64,000 bases of DNA from Streptococcus ruminicola (GTDB lineage: Bacteria; Bacillota; Bacilli; Lactobacillales; Streptococcaceae). Below the pieces are notes generated by a model, which saw nothing but the letters and a program-made list of their open reading frames with translations, had not been told where the DNA came from and did no database searches. The stretch is from NCBI RefSeq assembly GCF_011387195.1, contig NZ_CP046919.1, positions 1,302,001-1,366,000 on the forward strand, in the 5' to 3' direction. Both the position numbers and the translations under genes were made by a program. Of this stretch, positions 12,169 to 20,614 are shown piece after piece (positions within the stretch are counted from its first letter, which is position 1; each line of letters begins with the position of its first letter).

Positions 12169-12900
12169 TTAAGCAACGGTTTCTTGAGCAAGACTTTCTT
12201 GTCCTTGGCTCTTCTTCCAGATGATAATGCCTACGAAACCTTGTGCTACCATACCTAGGTAACTAAAAGCAACGATTGGGTTACCGATAGATAGGTAAAG
12301 GATAAAGCTTAGCAAATCAACAACTAGCCAAATGTAGTAGCCATCAAGGTGTCCTTTTACTTGACGTTGTTGGGCAGTAAAGGAAAGCCCATTTGTGATG
12401 GCATCTAGGATGATTTTTTGTCCGCCCATCCAATAAGAAATAAATCCTAAGCCAAATGTCCAGAAGAAGACAGCGATAAGCACGTCTTTTAGACTGAATT
12501 TTTTATCAACGACTAATTCACCATCGTCATTGCGGCGTTTTTTCCAGTTATAATGTCCGATAAATTCGGTTGCAAGGTAGTAGCAACTTTTGAACATTTC
12601 ACCGTAAACCCCTTGAATACCAGCGACTAAGATACCAGCAACATTTTGAACACCATTTGCTTTAAAGGTGTGCTGCCATTGAATCGCTAGTGTCCATGTC
12701 CCAATAAAACCAAAGATAGACATGATAATTGAGAGGACATGTAAGATGTTAAGGTCTCCTGAAAAGAGTGTCGGAATCATCCCGTATAGGGTAAATCCGA
12801 GAGAGACTAAGAAGGCAAAGATTACGAAAATCTTTTCTTTTAAGTCAAAACGATTCCAAGCGTTGTTAAATGATTCTTTAAGTGAAAGTTCTTTTTTCAA
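12169..12900 (-). CDS. pnuC: PnuC-type nicotinamide riboside/mononucleotide transporter
   Basis: 243 residues with about seven hydrophobic membrane segments and the family sequence GTWTLAIQWQHTFKANGVQN. PnuC proteins carry the NAD precursor nicotinamide riboside across the membrane by facilitated diffusion. The start is TTG (12900), 6 nt after the kinase stop. The GGAG ribosome site lies inside the end of the kinase gene, so the pair is one operon. Pairing of a vitamin/nucleoside carrier with a nucleoside kinase suggests a joint salvage role: the kinase would trap imported nucleoside by phosphorylation (inference). Confidence 0.92.
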   Translation of the reverse strand: MKKELSLKESFNNAWNRFDLKEKIFVIFAFLVSLGFTLYGMIPTLFSGDLNILHVLSIIMSIFGFIGTWTLAIQWQHTFKANGVQNVAGILVAGIQGVYGEMFKSCYYLATEFIGHYNWKKRRNDDGELVVDKKFSLKDVLIAVFFWTFGLGFISYWMGGQKIILDAITNGLSFTAQQRQVKGHLDGYYIWLVVDLLSFILYLSIGNPIVAFSYLGMVAQGFVGIIIWKKSQGQESLAQETVA

Positions 12901-12906
12901 AAAATG

Positions 12907-13545
12907 TTAATCTCCAATTCCAATTGATTTCATTTCTTGACGGATCATTTGGTACACTTTATCCCAGTCCTCAGGTTTTGTAACATCGAGGTTGTCGGTG
13001 TTAATTTTCATTTTTGGACTGTATTGGTAATCTTCATACCATTTTGTGTAGTGCTTGTGAAGGAGTTTGTAGTAATCTGTTAGACCATTTTCGTCATCTG
13101 GTTGTTCAAAATCACGTCCACGTTTTTTGATGTTGTTCATGATGTGGTCAAAACTACCTTCGAGGTAGATTAGCAAATCAGGAGCTTTTTTAGGAAGTCC
13201 GTCAATTTCCTCCATCATGTTGTCTAGCAATTCCAAGTAGATATTATATTCTTGATCGCTGATGCTTCCTTGAAGGGTATTAATGTAAGTAAATAAAGCA
13301 TCTTCGTAGATTGAGCGGTCTAAGACATTGTTGTCTGCTTCGTAAGCTTCTTTGATTGATTTGAAGCGTTTGTTCAAGAAGTAAATTTGTAAAGCAAACC
13401 CGTATTTTTCAGGGTCTTCATAGTATTTATCTAAAATTGGGTTATTATCAACAGGTTCAAAGAAAGCTGTTGTGCCAAGTTCTTTGGCTAAGAGAGAAGT
13501 GTAGGTAGTTTTTCCGACTCCTATCATTCCTGCTAGAATAATCAC
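12907..13545 (-). CDS. Deoxynucleoside kinase (dGK/dAK family)
   Basis: 212 residues. P-loop AGMIGVGKTT at 5-14, DRS motif in LDRSIYEDALF near 75, and an arginine-rich lid KKRGRDFEQ near 140. These enzymes phosphorylate deoxyadenosine/deoxyguanosine (some also deoxycytidine) to feed dNTP pools. The start shown is a GTG at 13545 with GGAGG 12 nt upstream, which is a long spacing; an ATT three codons further upstream is an alternative. It heads the operon with pnuC behind a ~245 nt leader and a promoter carrying two NrdR-like boxes. Confidence 0.92.
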   Translation of the reverse strand: MIILAGMIGVGKTTYTSLLAKELGTTAFFEPVDNNPILDKYYEDPEKYGFALQIYFLNKRFKSIKEAYEADNNVLDRSIYEDALFTYINTLQGSISDQEYNIYLELLDNMMEEIDGLPKKAPDLLIYLEGSFDHIMNNIKKRGRDFEQPDDENGLTDYYKLLHKHYTKWYEDYQYSPKMKINTDNLDVTKPEDWDKVYQMIRQEMKSIGIGD

Positions 13546-13728
13546 GATGGTAATGCACCTCCAATATGCTAATTCTGTAGTGTTTATTTAAAAATGTAAT
13601 GTGTAAAATGTATTTTTGATTGCAAAGCTATCTGTCTAGAGTAAGGTTAGTAAATGTATGTTTGGTGAGTTATTATGGTTTGGAAATAGGTGAAACAAGT
13701 CCTCCTTTCCCAGTAGAGTATCTATATG

Positions 13729-13756
13729 TGACAAAGTCAAGGCCTTGTATTTGTCA
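13729..13756. repeat. 28-bp near-perfect dyad in the leader of the kinase operon
   Basis: TGACAAA-GT-CAAGG meets CCTTG-TA-TTTGTCA with no loop, centred on CAAGGCCTTG. It lies inside the transcribed leader, about 35-60 nt after the predicted start. No T run follows on either strand, so it is not a terminator. It may be an operator or an mRNA structure. Elsewhere in 13546-13728 I see only AT-rich sequence and an AGGAGG with no suitably spaced start codon. Confidence 0.6.
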
Positions 13757-13771
13757 TAATAAATGATTTAA

Positions 13772-13818
13772 GCACAATATCTTGTGCCCGGATAAAATAG
13801 TAGCACTATATTTTGTGT
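13772..13818. promoter_or_regulatory. Two NrdR-box-like sites, 31 bp apart
   Basis: GCACAATATCTTGTGC (13772-13787) and GCACTATATTTTGTGT (13803-13818) match the NrdR consensus ACACWATATMTWGTGT at 14 and 15 of 16 positions by my count. Their starts are 31 bp apart, three helical turns, as in known tandem NrdR boxes. One box fills the -35/-10 spacer of the minus-strand promoter and the other covers the start region. NrdR normally represses ribonucleotide reductase genes when dNTP/ATP is high; here the target would be deoxynucleoside salvage. Confidence 0.65.
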
Positions 13819-13825
13819 TTGACAA
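13797..13825 (-). promoter_or_regulatory. Promoter of the kinase-pnuC operon
   Basis: On the minus strand TTGTCA (13825-13820), 17 nt spacer, TACTAT (13802-13797). Predicted start near 13790, giving a leader of about 245 nt. Confidence 0.7.
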
Positions 13826-13954
13826 GAGCGAAAACTTAATTATTTTTGACTAAAAAGTCAAAGATGGCTAAAAATCAGGCTTTTAGCGTAAGCAAAAAAA
13901 TTTTTTAAAAAAACTCAGCTAAAATGTACTGACCCCAAAAAGTTGGACAATTAA

Positions 13955-14794
13955 TTATTGAAAGGATTTAGTCCTGTATTGTACAGGGCTAAGTCCTTTT
14001 AGTTTGACTTTAATCCGTTTATTATTGTAATAATCGATGTAATGAATAATGGCTCGTTTGAGTTCATCTAGTGACTTAAAGGTCTTCTCAAAGCCATAAA
14101 ACATTTCTGATTTTAAGATACCAAAGAAAGATTCCATCATACCGTTGTCTGGGCTGTTGCCTTTGCGGGACATGGATGGACGAATTCCTTTTTGATTGAG
14201 AAATTCATGATAAAACTGGTGTTGGTATTGCCACCCTTGGTCACTGTGAAGAATCGTATTGTCATAATGTTCATCTGGAAAAGCTTTCGCTAACATAGTC
14301 TTGATTTGTTCCAAATTAGGCGAAGTTGATAGTTGATAAGCAATAATTTCACTATTATAACCATCTAAAACTGGTGATAAGTATAATTTTTGAGAGCTAG
14401 CTGGAATAGCAAATTCAGTGATATCTGTATAACATTTTTCGTAAGGCTTTGAAGCTTCAAAGTGACGTTGGATGAGATTATCAGCTTTCTTGCCAACTTC
14501 ACCCTTGTAAGAGGAGTATTTACGTTTACGGCGAATACGTGCAGTCAAATTCATACGTTTCATTAAGCGTTGTACTTTTTTGTGGTTGACCAAAAAGCCT
14601 TGGTTTCTTAGTTCCAAAGTGATGCGGCGATAGCCATAGTTGCCTTTGTGCTCGTCATAAATCATCTTGATTTTAGCTTTAAGAACCTTGTTTTTGTCAA
14701 GCTTATTTAGCTGTTTCAAGTGGTAATAGTAAGTTGAACGAGCCAAACCCGAAAATTCTAAAAGGATATCTAGTCTGAATCCTCCTCTAACCAT
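13955..14794 (-). CDS. IS150-type transposase, catalytic subunit (orfB)
   Basis: 279 residues. It has the HTH_21 segment [14 protein letters not shown], then an rve integrase core with the DDE triad in [22 protein letters not shown] and [17 protein letters not shown]. All three acidic residues are present, so the protein looks active. It begins ATG 14794 and overlaps the end of orfA by 25 nt in a different frame. No classic A6G slippery heptamer is visible in the overlap, so expression may rely on translational coupling rather than frameshifting. Confidence 0.93.
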   Translation of the reverse strand: MVRGGFRLDILLEFSGLARSTYYYHLKQLNKLDKNKVLKAKIKMIYDEHKGNYGYRRITLELRNQGFLVNHKKVQRLMKRMNLTARIRRKRKYSSYKGEVGKKADNLIQRHFEASKPYEKCYTDITEFAIPASSQKLYLSPVLDGYNSEIIAYQLSTSPNLEQIKTMLAKAFPDEHYDNTILHSDQGWQYQHQFYHEFLNQKGIRPSMSRKGNSPDNGMMESFFGILKSEMFYGFEKTFKSLDELKRAIIHYIDYYNNKRIKVKLKGLSPVQYRTKSFQ

Positions 14795-15306
14795 TTCTCT
14801 AATTGTCGCTGTTGTTCGCGCATTTTGGCTTCGTCCCTCAAGCGAGCTGCTCTCAACTTTTTTAGGAAAACATTCTCCGTTCGTAACCGCTCATTTTCCT
14901 CTCTAAGTCGTTCTAGCTCAGTCATTTCTTCCCAGGTTTTCTTTGGTTTACGCCCCATTTTGCTTGGTCTCCCTCTTGTTTTCTCAACAATAGTATACCC
15001 ATTTTTCTTGTATTGTGCTAGCCAATTGGAAAGTGTTCCTATGTTAGGAAGAGCATATTCAAGAGAGACAGACAATTGAGTACGACCTTCAAGAAGGACT
15101 TGATTGATAATTTCTTGCTTTAGTTCAGGAGAATAATACCTATTTTTACTTTTTTTAACAATCTCTACGCCATATCGGTCCATAAGCTTAACCATGTAAC
15201 GTAGATTTCTAGGATTAACATCATAGGTTTGACCCAGCTGAGGCCAAGACAAACCTTGTTTTCTGAGTTTATAGATTTCTAGTTTATCTTCATAAGTTAA
15301 TTTCAT
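14770..15306 (-). CDS. IS150-type helix-turn-helix protein (orfA)
   Basis: 178 residues with two helix-turn-helix segments (around [20 protein letters not shown] and [19 protein letters not shown]) that bind the IS ends. A C-terminal heptad-rich coiled coil follows ([19 protein letters not shown]). This is the standard first ORF of the IS150 group. Intact. Confidence 0.92.
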   Translation of the reverse strand: MKLTYEDKLEIYKLRKQGLSWPQLGQTYDVNPRNLRYMVKLMDRYGVEIVKKSKNRYYSPELKQEIINQVLLEGRTQLSVSLEYALPNIGTLSNWLAQYKKNGYTIVEKTRGRPSKMGRKPKKTWEEMTELERLREENERLRTENVFLKKLRAARLRDEAKMREQQRQLEKWLEEDSD

Positions 15307-15382
15307 ACAAAAAGCACCCCAATCGTTAGATTTTTTGTCTAACTTTTGGGGTGCAGTTCAAAAAAGCTGAGAGTTTTTGAGC

Positions 15383-16150
15383 TTATTTGAAGACTTGGGT
15401 GGCAAAGTGTAAGGCGATACTAGCGATGCGGTCTTTTCTTTCAAGGTCAGCGTCATTTGCAAGGGTACGTGGGTCCCATTTTTCGCTGTCAAGATTGTCG
15501 GCGGAATAGAAAAACTGAAAATGATTAATCTGTCTAAATTTAGCTAGCGCGGCAATAGCAGAGCATTCCATGTCAACAGCGATAGCACCTTGTGCCTTTC
15601 TAGCTAGCATTTTGCTTTGTGTTTCACGGTAAATGCCATCTGTAGACCAGACTTTTCCTTCAGTATAAGAGATGCTTTGATGACTAAGAAAGTTTTTAAA
15701 GCGTTCACGATAAGTTGGATTAAGAGCAATTTCATTAGTAGCAGGGGCATAGTGATAGCTTGTCCCTTCGTCGCGAATAGCAGAGCTTGGAATAATAATC
15801 GAGGTTTCTTTAATGCTATTATCAAGGACGCCACAAGTTCCAAAGACAAGGAGATTTTCTGCTCCCATGGCAATGATATCTTCTAAGACGGCAACGCAGC
15901 TACTTGCCCCGACGTAGGAGTTAAAAAAGCCGATTTTTTCTCCATGAAAGTCAAGCTCATAAATTGGAATTTCGAGATTAGCCACACTTGTTTTAGCGAT
16001 CTGACGGTGAGGGACTTCGGCTAAAATTCTAGCAAAGGTTGCTCTTGCAAAGCAGGTTACGACTGTTTTTGGAAATTGAGGAAGACTTGCCACGATGTCA
16101 CTGGGATTGATGATGGCTCTTTTTTCTGGGTCAAATTGCGATAGAATCAT
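15383..16150 (-). CDS. Purine/uridine nucleoside phosphorylase family protein
   Basis: 255 residues of the PNP_UDP_1 fold. The family motif AVDMECSAIAALA lies near 195. Phosphate/ribose-binding features include VVTCFARATFARIL near 30 and VGASSCVAVLEDII near 80. These enzymes split nucleosides with phosphate to release base and sugar-1-phosphate. Closer to the uridine phosphorylase/DeoD subgroup than to PNPs of the human type, but substrate is not certain. Its terminator has been split by the IS element. The promoter carries a 20-bp dyad. Confidence 0.85.
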   Translation of the reverse strand: MILSQFDPEKRAIINPSDIVASLPQFPKTVVTCFARATFARILAEVPHRQIAKTSVANLEIPIYELDFHGEKIGFFNSYVGASSCVAVLEDIIAMGAENLLVFGTCGVLDNSIKETSIIIPSSAIRDEGTSYHYAPATNEIALNPTYRERFKNFLSHQSISYTEGKVWSTDGIYRETQSKMLARKAQGAIAVDMECSAIAALAKFRQINHFQFFYSADNLDSEKWDPRTLANDADLERKDRIASIALHFATQVFK

Positions 16151-16190
16151 ATTGCATCTCCTTTATAAAGTGTGTCGAAATATTTTTAAT

Positions 16191-16219
16191 ATTCTACTTT
16201 AAATAGTAGAAAAAGACAA
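16191..16219 (-). promoter_or_regulatory. Promoter of the nucleoside phosphorylase gene with an operator-like dyad
   Basis: Minus strand TTGTCT (16219-16214), 17 nt, TAGAAT (16196-16191). The spacer and -10 contain the dyad TTCTACT-TTAAAT-AGTAGAA (16192-16211), a likely binding site for an unidentified repressor. Confidence 0.65.
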
Positions 16220-16358
16220 GTTTATGTGAGAAAAAAGCTGAGGGACTCTTTTTTAGCTCTATCTGAGCTTATTTTCAGAAAAATTTCTAAAAAAGGAAGG
16301 GGATTCATGGAAATCATGTTACAAATCCTTTACAAGGCTCTCATTTTTTCAAGGTTTG

Positions 16359-16367
16359 TGTTATAAT
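16359..16367 (+). promoter_or_regulatory. Extended -10 promoter of the DUF1912 gene
   Basis: TG-T-TATAAT with TATAAT at 16362-16367 and no clear -35. The Shine-Dalgarno GAGAGGT follows at about 16387. Confidence 0.65.
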
Positions 16368-16397
16368 ATGACCTAGGAAATCAGACGAGAGGTATTT

Positions 16398-16652
16398 ATG
16401 ACTTACGAACAAGAATTTTTAAAAGAATTTGAAGCTTGGGTTGATTCACAAATTACAGTTAATGAGATGGCAATGGAAGCCAGCCGTAAGATTGTGGAAG
16501 AAGATAAGGATGAACGTGCTGCTGATGCTTACATCCGTTACGAAAGCAAACTTGATGCTTACCGTTATATCCAAGGCAAATTTGCTAATTATAAAGCCGG
16601 CAAAGGTTTCCACGAATTACCAGATAATCTTTTAGGGGAGAGAAATTACTAA
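16398..16652 (+). CDS. DUF1912 family protein
   Basis: 84 residues, strongly charged and predicted helical, no membrane segment. The sequence fits the small streptococcal DUF1912 family (TYEQEFLKEFEAWVDSQITV at the N-terminus, YRYIQGKFANYKAGKGFHEL near the C-terminus). Function unknown. It is followed after 1 nt by the next gene, so the two form an operon. Confidence 0.8.
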   Translation: MTYEQEFLKEFEAWVDSQITVNEMAMEASRKIVEEDKDERAADAYIRYESKLDAYRYIQGKFANYKAGKGFHELPDNLLGERNY

Positions 16653-16653
16653 A

Positions 16654-16971
16654 ATGGCAAAGAAAAAGAATCGAAAAAAAGAGTACTTATTGAAATTAAA
16701 ACGTGCAGGTATCATCAAAACAGCTGCAACTTCAACTGTTAAAGCTGCTGCTAACGTTGTTTCAAAAGCAACTCTTAGTTTGGAAGAATTTTCAGCGATT
16801 TCTGCCGTAGAAGGCATCCGACCAAAACTTGTTGAAACACTTTACAATGAAGGAATTAAATCAGTATCTGATTTCCAAAATTACACAGAAAAAGAAGTTT
16901 TGGCCTTTAAAGGAATTGGTCCAGCAACAGTTAACAAACTTAAAGAAAATGGCGTAGCTTTCAAAGCCTAA
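16654..16971 (+). CDS. Small helix-hairpin-helix protein
   Basis: 105 residues with a lysine-rich N-terminus (MAKKKNRKKEYLLKLKRAG) and a C-terminal helix-hairpin-helix pair (AVEGIRPKLVETLYNEGIKS, FKGIGPATVNKLKENGV). That combination suggests non-specific DNA or RNA backbone binding. The stop of the previous gene and this ATG are adjacent. No characterised relative is known to me. The C-terminal motif resembles the tail of the TPR protein at 9013-9915. Confidence 0.75.
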   Translation: MAKKKNRKKEYLLKLKRAGIIKTAATSTVKAAANVVSKATLSLEEFSAISAVEGIRPKLVETLYNEGIKSVSDFQNYTEKEVLAFKGIGPATVNKLKENGVAFKA

Positions 16972-16976
16972 ACCAT

Positions 16977-17005
16977 TTGCGTTAGCTGACCAAATCTGTT
17001 AAAAT
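16977..17005 (+). promoter_or_regulatory. Promoter of the T-box GNAT-valS operon
   Basis: TTGCGT (16977-16982), 17 nt, TAAAAT (17000-17005) with an extended -10 TG at 16997-16998. Confidence 0.7.
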
Positions 17006-17011
17006 AAAAAC

Positions 17012-17200
17012 ATTCAGAGGTGTCTTGAAGACCATTTGTTACAGAAAGCGGTGGCGCTGAGAAATCCGCACAAATGTCAGGACTAGTTGCTGAGTGTTGT
17101 AACTGAATATCAAAGTTGCGAGTGCTAGTCACTCGAATGTGGGTGGTACCGCGGATTTATAAAAGTTCGTCCCTGTCGAAAGACAGGGGCGATTTTTTTA
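17012..17200 (+). ncRNA. T-box riboswitch, presumably tRNA-Val responsive
   Basis: The conserved T-box core AATGTGGGTGGTACCGCG lies at 17136-17153. It is followed by an intrinsic terminator with CCCTGTC-GAAA-GACAGGG and a T run (about 17168-17199). Uncharged tRNA would stabilise the antiterminator and switch on the downstream genes. Valine specificity is inferred from valS being the synthetase of the unit; I did not resolve the specifier codon. Confidence 0.92.
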
Positions 17201-17221
17201 TCCTAGAGTGGAGGAATTGCC

Positions 17222-17800
17222 ATGATTAAGATACTAGGTCAGATAAACGACAATAAACTTCCTGAGGTAGAGACAGAACGTCTTTACTTGCGTCAGCGTT
17301 TAGTATCAGACGCTAAAGATATTTTTGATTATGCCAGCTTGCCAGAAGTGACTTGGCCAGCCGGTTTTCCGCCTGTTAAGAATGTGGCAGAAGAGGAAAA
17401 TTACCTAGAGAATATTATGCCTAAACGTTGGAGTGAACAGAAGATTCCAGCTGGTTACGGTATTTGTCCCAGAGGTTCTAATAGAGTTATCGGCTCGGTT
17501 GATTTCAATCATCGTCATGCTGATGATGTCTTTGAAATGGGCTACTTACTCCACCCAGATTATTGGGGTCAAGGTATTATGCCAGAAGCTGCGCGTGCGC
17601 TTTTAGAAGTTGGTTTTAATCTGGTAGGCCTCCATAAAATCGAAATTGAATGTTATAGTTACAACAAAGCTAGCCAGCGTGTAGCTGAAAAACTTGGCTT
17701 TACTCTTGAATCAAAAATCCGTGATCGTAAGGATGCACAAGGAAAACGTTGTGATTTACTGCGTTACGGATTGTTAAAAAGTGAGTGGGAGAAGTTATAA
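17222..17800 (+). CDS. GNAT N-acetyltransferase, RimJ/RimL-like
   Basis: 192 residues. N-terminal RLYLRQRLVSDAKDIFDYAS, the central FEMGYLLHPDYWGQGIMPEA acetyl-CoA loop, and the C-terminal ECYSYNKASQRVAEKLGF are typical of the Acetyltransf_3 group that acetylates protein N-termini or small amines. It lies between the T-box and valS with no terminator between, so it should be induced on valine starvation with valS. The actual substrate is unknown. Confidence 0.87.
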   Translation: MIKILGQINDNKLPEVETERLYLRQRLVSDAKDIFDYASLPEVTWPAGFPPVKNVAEEENYLENIMPKRWSEQKIPAGYGICPRGSNRVIGSVDFNHRHADDVFEMGYLLHPDYWGQGIMPEAARALLEVGFNLVGLHKIEIECYSYNKASQRVAEKLGFTLESKIRDRKDAQGKRCDLLRYGLLKSEWEKL

Positions 17801-17859
17801 GCAACACCTGATAAATTGAATTGATTAACTTATTGAAAAAATTGTAGAAAGGACACATT

Positions 17860-20511
17860 ATGTCAAAAGAACTTTCACCAAAATATAACCCAGCTGAAGT
17901 TGAAGCTGGTCGTTATCAAAAATGGTTAGATGAAGATGTTTTCAAGCCTTCTGGCGATAAGAAAGCACATCCGTATTCTATCGTTATTCCACCACCAAAC
18001 GTAACAGGTAAACTTCACCTTGGTCACGCTTGGGATACAACTTTGCAAGATATTATTATCCGTCAAAAACGTATGCAAGGTTTTGATACTCTATGGCTTC
18101 CAGGTATGGACCACGCTGGTATCGCAACACAAGCAAAAGTTGAAGCACGTCTTGCTGAAGATGGTATTTCACGTTACGACCTTGGTCGTGAAAAATTCCT
18201 TGATAAAGTTTGGGAATGGAAAGATGAATACGCATCAACAATCAAACAACAATGGGGTAAAATGGGTATCTCTGTAGATTACTCACGTGAACGTTTCACC
18301 CTTGACGAAGGTTTGTCAAAAGCAGTTCGTAAAGTCTTTGTTCAACTTTACAAAAAAGGTTGGATTTACCGTGGTGAATTTATCATCAACTGGGATCCAA
18401 AAGCTCGTACAGCTCTTTCTGATATCGAAGTTATCCACAAAGATGTCGAAGGTGCATTCTACCACATGAACTACATGTTGGAAGATGGTTCACGTAGCCT
18501 TGAAGTGGCAACAACTCGTCCTGAAACAATGTTTGGTGACGTTGCCGTTGCGGTTAACCCAAATGATGACCGTTACAAAGATTTGATTGGTAAAAATGTT
18601 ATCCTTCCAATCGTTAACAAAGCTATTCCAATCGTTGGTGACGAACACGCTGACCCAGAATTCGGTACTGGTGTGGTTAAAATCACTCCTGCACATGACC
18701 CTAACGACTTCCTAGTTGGTCAACGTCACAATTTGCCACAAATCAACGTTATGAACGACGATGGTACAATGAACGAACTTGCTGGTGAATTCGCTGGTAT
18801 GGATCGTTTTGAAGCACGTAAAGCTGTCGTTAAAAAATTGGAAGAAATCGGTGCGCTTGTTGAAATCGAAAAAATGGTTCACAGCGTTGGTCACTCAGAA
18901 CGTACTGGTGTGCCAGTTGAACCTCGTTTGTCAACACAATGGTTCGTTAAAATGGATCAATTGGCTAAAAATGCCATTGCTAACCAAGACACTGATGACG
19001 AAGTGAAATTCTACCCACCACGTTTCAACGATACTTTCCTTCAATGGATGGAAAATGTTCACGACTGGGTTATTTCTCGTCAATTATGGTGGGGTCACCA
19101 AATCCCAGCATGGTATAATGCTGAAGGTGAAATGTACGTCGGTGAAGAAGCTCCAGAAGGTGACGGATGGACTCAAGACGAAGACGTTCTTGATACTTGG
19201 TTTAGTTCAGCACTATGGCCATTCTCAACAATGGGTTGGCCCGACACAGAAGCAGAAGACTTCAAACGTTACTTCCCAACATCTACATTGGTAACTGGTT
19301 ACGATATCATCTTCTTCTGGGTATCACGTATGATTTTCCAATCATTGGAATTCACAGGACGTCGTCCATTTGAAAACGTGCTTATCCACGGTCTTATCCG
19401 TGACGAACAAGGACGTAAAATGTCTAAATCACTTGGTAACGGTATTGACCCAATGGACGTTATCGAAAAATATGGTGCTGATGCCCTTCGTTGGTTCTTG
19501 TCAAACGGTTCTGCACCAGGTCAAGACGTTCGTTTCTCTTACGAAAAAATGGACGCTGCTTGGAACTTCATTAACAAAATTTGGAACATCTCTCGTTACA
19601 TCTTGATGAATAATGAAGACCTTACACTTGAACAAGCTAGCGCTAATGTTGAAAAAGTTGCTGCTGGTACAGCTGGTAACGTTACTGACCGTTGGATTCT
19701 CCACAACTTGAACGAAACAATCGCTAAAGTTACTGAAAACTTTGATAAATTTGAATTTGGTGTAGCTGGTCACATCCTTTACAACTTCATCTGGGATGAA
19801 TTTGCTGACTGGTACGTTGAATTGACTAAAGAAGTACTTTACAGCGATAATGAAGATGAAAAAGTTATCACTCGCTCAGTTCTTCTTTACACACTTGATA
19901 AAATCCTTCGCTTGCTTCACCCAATCATGCCATTCGTAACTGAAGAAATCTTTGAACAAATTTCTGAAGGTTCAATCGTAACAGCTGAATACCCAACTGT
20001 TAATCCAGCATTTGAAAATGAAGCTGCGCACAAAGGTGTTGAAAGTCTTAAAGACCTTATCCGTGCCGTTCGTAACGCACGTAGCGAAGTGAACGTTGCA
20101 CCAAGCAAACCAATCACACTTCTTGTTAAGACAAGCGACAAAGAATTGGAAGACTTCTTTAACAGCAATGTGAACTACATCAAACGTTTCACAAATCCTG
20201 AAAAACTAGAAATTTCTTCTGATATCGAAGCTCCAGAATTGGCAATGTCTAGCGTTATCACAGGTGCTGAAATCTTCTTGCCACTTGCTGACCTTCTTAA
20301 CGTTGAAGAAGAATTGGCACGTCTTGACAAAGAACTTGCTAAATGGCAAAAAGAATTGGACATGGTTGCTCGCAAGCTTGGTAACGAAAAATTCGTCGCT
20401 AACGCTAAACCAGAAGTTGTCCAAAAAGAACGTGACAAACAAGTTGACTACCAAGCCAAATACGACGCAACAGTCGCTCGTATCGAAGATATGAAAAAAT
20501 TGGTGAAATAA
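17860..20511 (+). CDS. valS: Valyl-tRNA synthetase
   Basis: 883 residues, normal for the enzyme. Class I signatures [15 protein letters not shown] (HLGH, near 47) and KMSKSLGNG (near 525) are intact, as is the editing (CP1) region with [15 protein letters not shown] near 220. The anticodon-binding domain and C-terminal coiled coil ([18 protein letters not shown]) follow. It charges tRNA-Val. RBS AAAGGA precedes ATG 17860. Its last 147 bp are duplicated at 24229-24375, on the far side of the methyltransferase island. Codon usage is that of a highly expressed gene. Confidence 0.98.
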   Translation: MSKELSPKYNPAEVEAGRYQKWLDEDVFKPSGDKKAHPYSIVIPPPNVTGKLHLGHAWDTTLQDIIIRQKRMQGFDTLWLPGMDHAGIATQAKVEARLAEDGISRYDLGREKFLDKVWEWKDEYASTIKQQWGKMGISVDYSRERFTLDEGLSKAVRKVFVQLYKKGWIYRGEFIINWDPKARTALSDIEVIHKDVEGAFYHMNYMLEDGSRSLEVATTRPETMFGDVAVAVNPNDDRYKDLIGKNVILPIVNKAIPIVGDEHADPEFGTGVVKITPAHDPNDFLVGQRHNLPQINVMNDDGTMNELAGEFAGMDRFEARKAVVKKLEEIGALVEIEKMVHSVGHSERTGVPVEPRLSTQWFVKMDQLAKNAIANQDTDDEVKFYPPRFNDTFLQWMENVHDWVISRQLWWGHQIPAWYNAEGEMYVGEEAPEGDGWTQDEDVLDTWFSSALWPFSTMGWPDTEAEDFKRYFPTSTLVTGYDIIFFWVSRMIFQSLEFTGRRPFENVLIHGLIRDEQGRKMSKSLGNGIDPMDVIEKYGADALRWFLSNGSAPGQDVRFSYEKMDAAWNFINKIWNISRYILMNNEDLTLEQASANVEKVAAGTAGNVTDRWILHNLNETIAKVTENFDKFEFGVAGHILYNFIWDEFADWYVELTKEVLYSDNEDEKVITRSVLLYTLDKILRLLHPIMPFVTEEIFEQISEGSIVTAEYPTVNPAFENEAAHKGVESLKDLIRAVRNARSEVNVAPSKPITLLVKTSDKELEDFFNSNVNYIKRFTNPEKLEISSDIEAPELAMSSVITGAEIFLPLADLLNVEEELARLDKELAKWQKELDMVARKLGNEKFVANAKPEVVQKERDKQVDYQAKYDATVARIEDMKKLVK

Positions 20512-20516
20512 ACCTG

Positions 20517-20545
20517 AAAAGTACGGTTAATAGCCGTGCTTTTTT
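20517..20545 (+). terminator. valS terminator
   Basis: AAAAGTACGG pairs with CCGTGCTTTT (one G-T) around TTAATAG, with a T run. Confidence 0.85.
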
Positions 20546-20614
20546 ATATATAAATTTTGACCCACCACTTGACAAAATTGGGTGAAAATTGCTATCCTGG
20601 TATAAGGTGAAAAT

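Larger units (their letters stand above)
13925..15360 (-). mobile_element. IS3-family (IS150 group) insertion sequence
   Basis: 1436 bp bounded by imperfect inverted repeats. The left end reads TGTACTGACCCCAAAAAGTT. The right end, complemented, reads TGAACTGCACCCCAAAAGTT. Two minus-strand frames (orfA, orfB) encode the transposase and both are intact. The flanks are AAAA on both sides, consistent with a 3-4 bp target duplication but ambiguous in a homopolymer. The size and organisation recall IS861 of group B Streptococcus (memory only). It is inserted in the loop of the terminator of the nucleoside phosphorylase gene. Confidence 0.93.

Noticed and set aside
13606..13706. Possible 20-codon minus-strand ORF from a TTG at 13698 behind AGGAGG
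   Set aside because: Only 2 nt separate the ribosome site from the TTG, too close to initiate well, and the peptide has no recognisable feature.
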